From contig DATIBD010000098.1 of assembly GCA_035457705.1 (NCBI GenBank), positions 62,001 to 126,000 of the forward strand: a stretch of 64,000 nt of DNA, read 5' to 3'. The notes under the pieces were generated by a model, which was given only the letters and a program-made list of their open reading frames with translations, ran no database searches and was not told where the DNA came from. This document shows positions 59,839 through 64,000 of the stretch, piece after piece. The translations under genes and the position numbers were made by a program. Source of the DNA: DASPGQ01 sp035457705. Lineage in GTDB: Bacteria > Acidobacteriota > Vicinamibacteria > Marinacidobacterales > SMYC01. Position 1 is the stretch's first letter; every line of letters starts with the position of its first letter.

Positions 59839-60540
59839 GTGTGGCGATTCCTAGAAGGCCACCCGGTCGTCGCCTGGCCGGGTGGTCGATTTTTCGCACA
59901 GCTGGTGCGTGTTTCCGCGAGCTGGGACGTTCGTTGCCTCGAGCACGTACTCACCGGTGCGGGCATTGCGCTCATCGGACTGTTCGGCATGGAAGCCGCG
60001 GCCACTCACTTGTACCAGTCGGTCGAGGGCTTTCGACTCGGCCTGGAACGAGCCGCCATCGAGAGCGGGAACCTCCGCATCGTTTCTGAAGAATCCCGCA
60101 GCGAAGCGATGGTCGCGGAACGCTACTCGAATGGGCAGACGATTGCCACGATCGAGGTCGCTCGAATTGGCCTCTTTGCCGTCGTGTCCGAGGGCGATGA
60201 TCCAAGGATTCTCGCGCGGTCCGTCGGCCACGTCCCGGGCACGGCGTTCCCCGGTGAGAGGGGTAACGTGGGGCTCGCCGCGCACCGGGACGGATTGTTT
60301 CGGGAGCTTCGAAGAATCCGTACGCGTGACGAGATTCGTCTGGTGACACGCGACCGGGTCCACGCGTACTCCGTTACCGCGATTTCCGTGGTGAGACCCG
60401 AACAAATCGAAGTTCTCGATCCCACGCATCAGCCCTCGCTGACACTGGTCACGTGCTACCCGTTCGGCTACGTCGGCACGGCTCCCTATCGATTCATCGT
60501 TCGGGCCCGCGAGGTCTCCACCCGACCGCTGGGGCCATAG
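59839..60540 (+). CDS. Sortase (class D-like)
   Basis: This 233-residue transpeptidase has an N-terminal transmembrane helix at about residues 36-54 (VLTGAGIALIGLFGMEAA). The sortase barrel follows, with His149 in LAAHRDG, Cys206 in LVTCYPF and Arg218 in APYRFIV, the complete catalytic set. GHVPGTAFPGERGNVGLAAH is typical of the family. The GTG start is 5 nt after the stop of its probable substrate gene, so they are expressed together. Sortases in Gram-negative bacteria are uncommon and their acceptor molecule is usually unknown. The substrate has the LPXTA form recognised by class D enzymes. Confidence 0.92.
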   Translation: MWRFLEGHPVVAWPGGRFFAQLVRVSASWDVRCLEHVLTGAGIALIGLFGMEAAATHLYQSVEGFRLGLERAAIESGNLRIVSEESRSEAMVAERYSNGQTIATIEVARIGLFAVVSEGDDPRILARSVGHVPGTAFPGERGNVGLAAHRDGLFRELRRIRTRDEIRLVTRDRVHAYSVTAISVVRPEQIEVLDPTHQPSLTLVTCYPFGYVGTAPYRFIVRAREVSTRPLGP

Positions 60541-60710
60541 GAACAGAGGCCGCGCCAGAGGTGGCGTGCACCGTGTCCGCGCCGCGTCGCCGGAGCGGCG
60601 CATATGTAACGCGCGTCCCGGACAAATTTTCTGGCAACGAGAAAATTCTGCATCCATCGACGCCAGATGGTTCCCAACGGTACCGCCTGATCCAATCCGG
60701 CTCGACAGCC

Positions 60711-61493
60711 ATGGTCAACGGTCACCGGCACTTTGTTCTGGAATCTCCAACGGGCATGGAGTTTGCACCTTTACAGATAAAGCATTCCATGGTGGCAGGT
60801 TCGTTCTCCGCGAGAGGAACGGAACACGTCTCTGGGAGAGCCGGGCCCGTCGCAGACGAGCTCAACGGACCACTAAACGTCTTCAAACATCCGGACCTGC
60901 GATTTCAGATTCAGTTCCCTTCAGGGTTTCAGGTACAAAACACGAAAGAAGCCCTCCTCGCGGGCAATCGGGAGGCGGCCTTTCAGCTCACTGCCTCGCA
61001 GGCAGCAGGGAATCCAAGCCCCACGGCTCATTTCGCGCGCTTAGTTCAAGAGACGGGCATCGAGGCCGGGCGGGGTCAAGATCTCTCGATCGGCGGCTTC
61101 GCAGCTCATGCCGCGCCGTTCCGCGTCGTAACCAGCTCGGGAATTCTCAACGGCGACGCCGCTGTCATACGAGACGGGCAGACGATGTACGAGATCCTTG
61201 CATACAGTTCCGCAAATCGTTATCCAGCCGTTCACGATTCATTGGTGGGAATCATCCGGACTTTCGCTCGGCTAAAGGACCCTCGCGCGTTAGCCATAGA
61301 GCCGCAGAGGATTCGACTCTTTCGCGTGCCTCGAGAGATGTCGTTGAGCGAGGCCCTGCGCCTCGGCGGCGTCGATAACGGACGGCTCGAGGAAATCGCT
61401 CTGATCAACCATTTGCGTTTAGACGATCGCGTCGATCCGGGACTACTCTTGAAGACGGTCAGGGGTTCGGACTTTAGACGCGTCACGGAATGA
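60711..61493 (+). CDS. Orphan C-terminal domain of an M48-type peptidase-associated protein
   Basis: The 260-residue product contains LNVFKHPDLRFQIQFPSGFQ, VQNTKEALLAGN, IRTFARLKDPRALAIEPQRI and ALINHLRLDDRVDPGLLLKT. This is the two-part C-terminal module I associate with BepA-like M48 metalloproteases (a lipoprotein-like beta domain and a LysM-like tail). The M48 catalytic domain with HExxH is absent. Sequence before about 60870 looks less conserved, so the start is uncertain. ATG 60711 is one option. It could be a decayed gene or a working adaptor. It sits between the sortase and TonB genes. Confidence 0.6.
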   Translation: MVNGHRHFVLESPTGMEFAPLQIKHSMVAGSFSARGTEHVSGRAGPVADELNGPLNVFKHPDLRFQIQFPSGFQVQNTKEALLAGNREAAFQLTASQAAGNPSPTAHFARLVQETGIEAGRGQDLSIGGFAAHAAPFRVVTSSGILNGDAAVIRDGQTMYEILAYSSANRYPAVHDSLVGIIRTFARLKDPRALAIEPQRIRLFRVPREMSLSEALRLGGVDNGRLEEIALINHLRLDDRVDPGLLLKTVRGSDFRRVTE

Positions 61494-61687
61494 ACGGCGA
61501 CGGGGAAGGAGCGCAGACGATCCTTCCCCGCGCACACCCTCCGAAGATGGATTTGATCTCGGCGCAATCCACATGGCCCCCTTCACCCGCATAAAGTCAG
61601 GTCGAAATGTCTGCGCAGAGCGAAAAAAATACATCCGATGACGTGCATGATTGTCACTTAAGTCAATACGTATCAGCAGTTTGCAAT

Positions 61688-61703
61688 TGGCATACATGTT
61701 GCA
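61688..61703 (+). promoter_or_regulatory. Sigma-54 promoter of the TonB-family gene
   Basis: TGGCAT (61688-61693), 5 nt, TTGCA (61699-61703): a near-consensus -24/-12 element with correct spacing. Transcription would begin about 61713, giving a short leader containing AAGGAGG before the ATG at 61729. The 61494-61687 stretch is non-coding and AT-richer. Confidence 0.8.
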
Positions 61704-61728
61704 CTTAGTCAATCCAAGGAGGTGCAAC

Positions 61729-62463
61729 ATGCCCAAGGAACTCCTGGGACAGTTGGTTGAGTCATCCAGTTCGGGTATCTCCAGAAGGTCGGTGAAGATC
61801 AAGCTCCTGTCGGCCGGCATCGAAGCAGCAGTGATCATCGCCCTTATCGTCATTCCGTTGCTAGCGACGGATTCCTTGCCAATACCGGCGAACACGGTGA
61901 TCACCTTCATGGCACCGTCCGTGCCGCCACCACCACCACCGCCCCCACCGCCTGCATCCGCTCCGGCCCCAGCGAGGGAGACCCCGGCCAAAACGGTCAC
62001 AGCTCCCAGGCCCATTCCTACAACGGACTTCTTGGCGCCTGTCGAGCTTCCTGATGAGATCATCACCGAAGCAGAAACCGAGACCGGTCTCCTCCTAGCA
62101 GGCACCGAAAGCGAGGGCGTGCCCGGTGGAGCTCTCGACGGAGTCGTCGGCGGAATCCCCGGTGCTCCTGCCGCCGAGCCAATTCGAGTGGGAGGCGAGA
62201 TCGCTCCTCCGAAGAAGCTCAAGGACGTTCGTCCCGAGTACCCAACGACCGCGCGCGCAGCGCGAGTCGAAGGTGTGGTCATTCTGGAAGCGGTCATCGA
62301 CTCGCGGGGCGTCGTCACCGACGTTCGGGTGCTGCAATCGGTTCCACTGTTGGACGAAGCAGCCGTCGAGGCCGTCAAGCAATGGCGTTACGAGGCGACG
62401 CGCTTGAACGGCATCTCCGTGCCGGTCGTCATGACTGTGACGTTGAACTTCGGCCTGGCTTGA
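61729..62463 (+). CDS. TonB-family energy transducer
   Basis: This 244-residue protein has a single N-terminal transmembrane helix (IEAAVIIALIVIPLLAT) and a proline-rich spacer with ten consecutive prolines. A C-terminal TonB domain follows (RPEYPTTARAARVEGVVILE, AVIDSRGVVTDVRVLQSVPL, AVKQWRYEATRLNG). It should link an ExbBD-type motor to outer-membrane receptors. The extended N-terminal cytoplasmic part (GISRRSVKIKLLSAG) is common in acidobacterial TonB proteins. ATG 61729 is supported by AAGGAGG and by the sigma-54 promoter just upstream, an unusual control for a tonB gene. Confidence 0.9.
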   Translation: MPKELLGQLVESSSSGISRRSVKIKLLSAGIEAAVIIALIVIPLLATDSLPIPANTVITFMAPSVPPPPPPPPPPASAPAPARETPAKTVTAPRPIPTTDFLAPVELPDEIITEAETETGLLLAGTESEGVPGGALDGVVGGIPGAPAAEPIRVGGEIAPPKKLKDVRPEYPTTARAARVEGVVILEAVIDSRGVVTDVRVLQSVPLLDEAAVEAVKQWRYEATRLNGISVPVVMTVTLNFGLA

Positions 62464-62777
62464 ACGGCTGCGCGCTCCGGGAGCGATCGATTCGTAAACG
62501 ATCGCGAGGAAGCGAGCACGACGACACCCAACCGTCCAGGAGCCGGTCCGCAGGCAACGAGCAGAAACACACGATAGGAGCACGCCGCAGACGGTGATAG
62601 CATCGTTGCAACTCACGAGTCTTTGCAGGGACTGCGGGTGCGACGCCGATTAGTCAAATTACTCACTCTCATCCTCCCGGCCGCCAGCGGAGCCTCTTCT
62701 CGAGGTTCGAGTCCTTTTCGACAGTTGTTCTCGTCAAGACCTCTCGCCGCGGCTTTGCCACCGCCAGAAGCGGCAGG
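62464..62777. other. Intergenic region after the TonB gene
   Basis: A 314-nt non-coding stretch. It starts with the hairpin listed separately and otherwise holds no recognisable gene, promoter or repeat. Confidence 0.5.
62483..62505 (+). terminator. Hairpin after the TonB gene
   Basis: GCGATCG (62483-62489) and CGATCGC (62499-62505) form a perfect 7-bp stem with a 9-nt loop, starting 20 nt after the stop codon. No U-tract follows, so intrinsic termination is uncertain. Confidence 0.4.
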
Positions 62778-63044
62778 ATGGAATCAACCGTGATTACCCG
62801 CAATATTCGCGATTTCGTCTCGCGAGATTGGGAGGCGGCGCGAGAGTCCAAGGATGCCTATTGGGGCGAGCGTGTCCTCCGCCTCGGGCCGGAAGAGAGT
62901 TTTCGGATCTCCGAGGAGTTGCGACGACAAGCGCTGTCGCAGCATCCCGGGTGGCCTCATCCGTTAGAGCGGCGCGAGGACGTCCTCTCTCACGCGCGAC
63001 TCGCCAAGCTCCTCCGTCGTGTCGATTCAGCCGGCCGCCCTTGA
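62778..63044 (+). CDS. Small hypothetical protein, possibly of a nucleotidyltransferase pair
   Basis: This is an 88-residue charged, helical protein: IRDFVSRDWEAARESKDAYW, RLGPEESFRISEELRRQALS, PHPLERREDVLSHARLAKLL. The sequence pattern resembles small proteins I have seen encoded directly before nucleotidyltransferase-type genes. The downstream partner here appears broken (see next entry). A GGCAGG sequence is adjacent to the ATG. Function is unknown; an antitoxin-like role is a guess. Confidence 0.6.
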   Translation: MESTVITRNIRDFVSRDWEAARESKDAYWGERVLRLGPEESFRISEELRRQALSQHPGWPHPLERREDVLSHARLAKLLRRVDSAGRP

Positions 63045-63163
63045 GCTGCTTGCGGACCTGTCCAAGGTCCTCGCAAGCTGGGGGCGCAGGCACTCAACAG
63101 CTCGATGAAGCACTGAGTCAGAGCGATCTCGTTTCCGCCTTCGAGTCCCTTCGGCGCTCGTAG
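63019..63163 (+). pseudogene. Possible nucleotidyltransferase remnant
   Basis: A GTG at 63019, overlapping the preceding gene's end, starts a frame reading SIQPAALELLADLSKVLASW. It stops at TGA (63106-63108) after 29 codons. A different frame then reads QLDEALSQSDLVSAFESLRR to a TAG at 63161-63163. The two ends look like the start and finish of a small nucleotidyltransferase-type protein whose middle has been deleted. Short matches, so tentative. Confidence 0.35.
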
Positions 63164-63256
63164 CCTGGCCCCGTTCTCTTTCTCGGGAAGAATTCCTTCA
63201 GTCGTCGTGACCCCAATCTTTTCCTTCGTTACAATCTGCCCGAGGAGGAACGGCGG

Positions 63257-64000
63257 ATGGGCATCTCTCTCTTTGCGGCCCGCAAGGCGTTCGAGTTCGC
63301 GATCTACCTCTGGGGTCTTCCCGAAGCAGAGGCGCCCGAGGTAGTGGCTCGCGCGCTGGCAGAGGCGGGCTTCACGCTGGTCGACGGCAACCGAGACACG
63401 ATCGACGTTCTCGCGAAACACGGCTTGAAGGTCATGGTGCGCGATCCGAGCCCCGATGACGTCGCGGCACTCCAATCGCATCCGGCGCTCTGGGGCTATC
63501 ATCTGGCCGACGAGCCCTACCCGGAAGAGGCGTTTTCCCCCCTCGCGGACAAGAAGCGCGAGCTTCGTGCCATCGATCCCGATCCCTACTATTTCGTCAA
63601 CATGCTCTCCACCACCGGGGAGTTCCTTCGAGCCTACATCGCCACGTTCGAGCCCGAGATCCTGAGCTACGACTACTACCAGTGGTGGTGGGGAAGCGAC
63701 CGCTACTTCGAGAAGCTCGAGGAGTTCCGGCATCAAGCCGTGCTCGCCGGGATTCCCCTGGGAAGCTGTATCGAGGTGAACGCCAATCCCGGCATCGAGC
63801 GGGGCGACCGCACTCATCTCTCCCAAAACCGTGCGAAACTCAGGCAGAGCGTCTACACTAACCTCGCTTACGGCGTGAAAACGATCGAATGGTTCTCGGC
63901 CGGTATCCTCTTCGAGCCGGGAACGACGAAGCTCGCGCCCTGGGGGGAGGACGTCGCCGCCATCAATCGTGAGATCGCCAGGCTCGGGCCGGCGCTCGCC
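63257..64000 (+). CDS. Putative glycoside-hydrolase-like TIM-barrel protein (partial, runs off the window)
   Basis: A frame open from ATG 63257 to the last base (248 codons, 3' end missing). It has GGAGGAAC 7 nt before the start. It reads AARKAFEFAIYLWGLPEAEA, LWGYHLADEPYPEEAFSPLA, LSYDYYQWWWGSDRYFEKLE and IEWFSAGILFEPGTTKLAPW. The alternating strand/helix pattern, with HLADEP and LSYDYYQ blocks, suggests a (beta/alpha)8 hydrolase of the clan that includes beta-galactosidases. There is no signal peptide at this start. The exact family is undecided. Confidence 0.75.
   Translation, partial: MGISLFAARKAFEFAIYLWGLPEAEAPEVVARALAEAGFTLVDGNRDTIDVLAKHGLKVMVRDPSPDDVAALQSHPALWGYHLADEPYPEEAFSPLADKKRELRAIDPDPYYFVNMLSTTGEFLRAYIATFEPEILSYDYYQWWWGSDRYFEKLEEFRHQAVLAGIPLGSCIEVNANPGIERGDRTHLSQNRAKLRQSVYTNLAYGVKTIEWFSAGILFEPGTTKLAPWGEDVAAINREIARLGPALA

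Noticed and set aside
61922..61960. CCACCACC tract as a repeat locus
   Set aside because: It encodes the normal proline spacer of the TonB protein.

Overview
The window is GC-rich, densely coded bacterial chromosome. I infer an Acidobacteriota-type soil or sediment heterotroph. The evidence is two very large duplicated MacB/FtsX permeases (one in an overlapping pair with a PadR regulator, the classic acidobacterial arrangement), many secreted peptidases, planctomycete-type cytochrome c/DUF1553 plus DUF1501 genes, PQQ dehydrogenases, a KirBac channel, and a Gram-negative envelope shown by TonB and lipoproteins. No rRNA, tRNA, CRISPR array, IS element or prophage was seen.

Layout. 1-7.4 kb: a subtilisin-like protease followed by a stand-alone propeptide-like protein, an M13 metallopeptidase, a D-aminoacylase-type amidohydrolase and small membrane proteins. 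7.5-10.5 kb: duplicated ABC permease with its PadR repressor. 11-13.4 kb: SelD fused to an FAD/NAD oxidoreductase. 13.7-18.1 kb: a coupled FHA-membrane protein/trypsin-like protease pair, divergent from an S9 peptidase. 18.1-28 kb: lipoprotein, three VOC proteins, a conserved micro-ORF pair, PQQ sugar dehydrogenase, Tat-exported M24 peptidase, phosphoesterase, phosphopantetheinyl transferase/diacylglycerol kinase, a class-A-like serine hydrolase, FecR and CHRD proteins. 28-38.7 kb: a second S9 peptidase, a second duplicated permease, a thioesterase/Ser-Thr kinase pair, a SelA-like PLP enzyme, ParA, RfbB and a GAF protein. 38.7-42.9 kb: a tightly overlapping operon of ATP-grasp ligase, S51-like peptidase and two esterases, with a possible glycosyltransferase remnant just upstream. 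43-47.2 kb: KirBac, flavin oxidoreductase, asparaginase-like and secreted unknown proteins. 47.3-50.9 kb: two further ATP-grasp paralogues with an adenine/adenosine deaminase. 50.8-57.4 kb: PQQ alcohol dehydrogenase with a diheme cytochrome c, divergent from a DUF1553/DUF1501 pair. 57.8-62.5 kb: a sigma-54 activator, a sigma-54 promoter, an LPXTA-type sorting-signal protein, a sortase, an orphan M48 C-terminal domain, and a TonB-family gene under a second sigma-54 promoter. 62.7-64 kb: a small gene next to a possible nucleotidyltransferase remnant, then a putative glycoside-hydrolase-like gene cut by the window end.

The two strongest candidates for undescribed biology are (i) the sigma-54-controlled Gram-negative sortase locus and (ii) the family of three related ATP-grasp ligases split between two operons that also encode S51-like peptidase, esterase and deaminase functions. 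A weaker, window-wide signal is a set of -10-like hexamers 5-9 nt upstream of start codons, suggesting leaderless transcripts. All functional statements come from reading motifs by eye; no database search was run.
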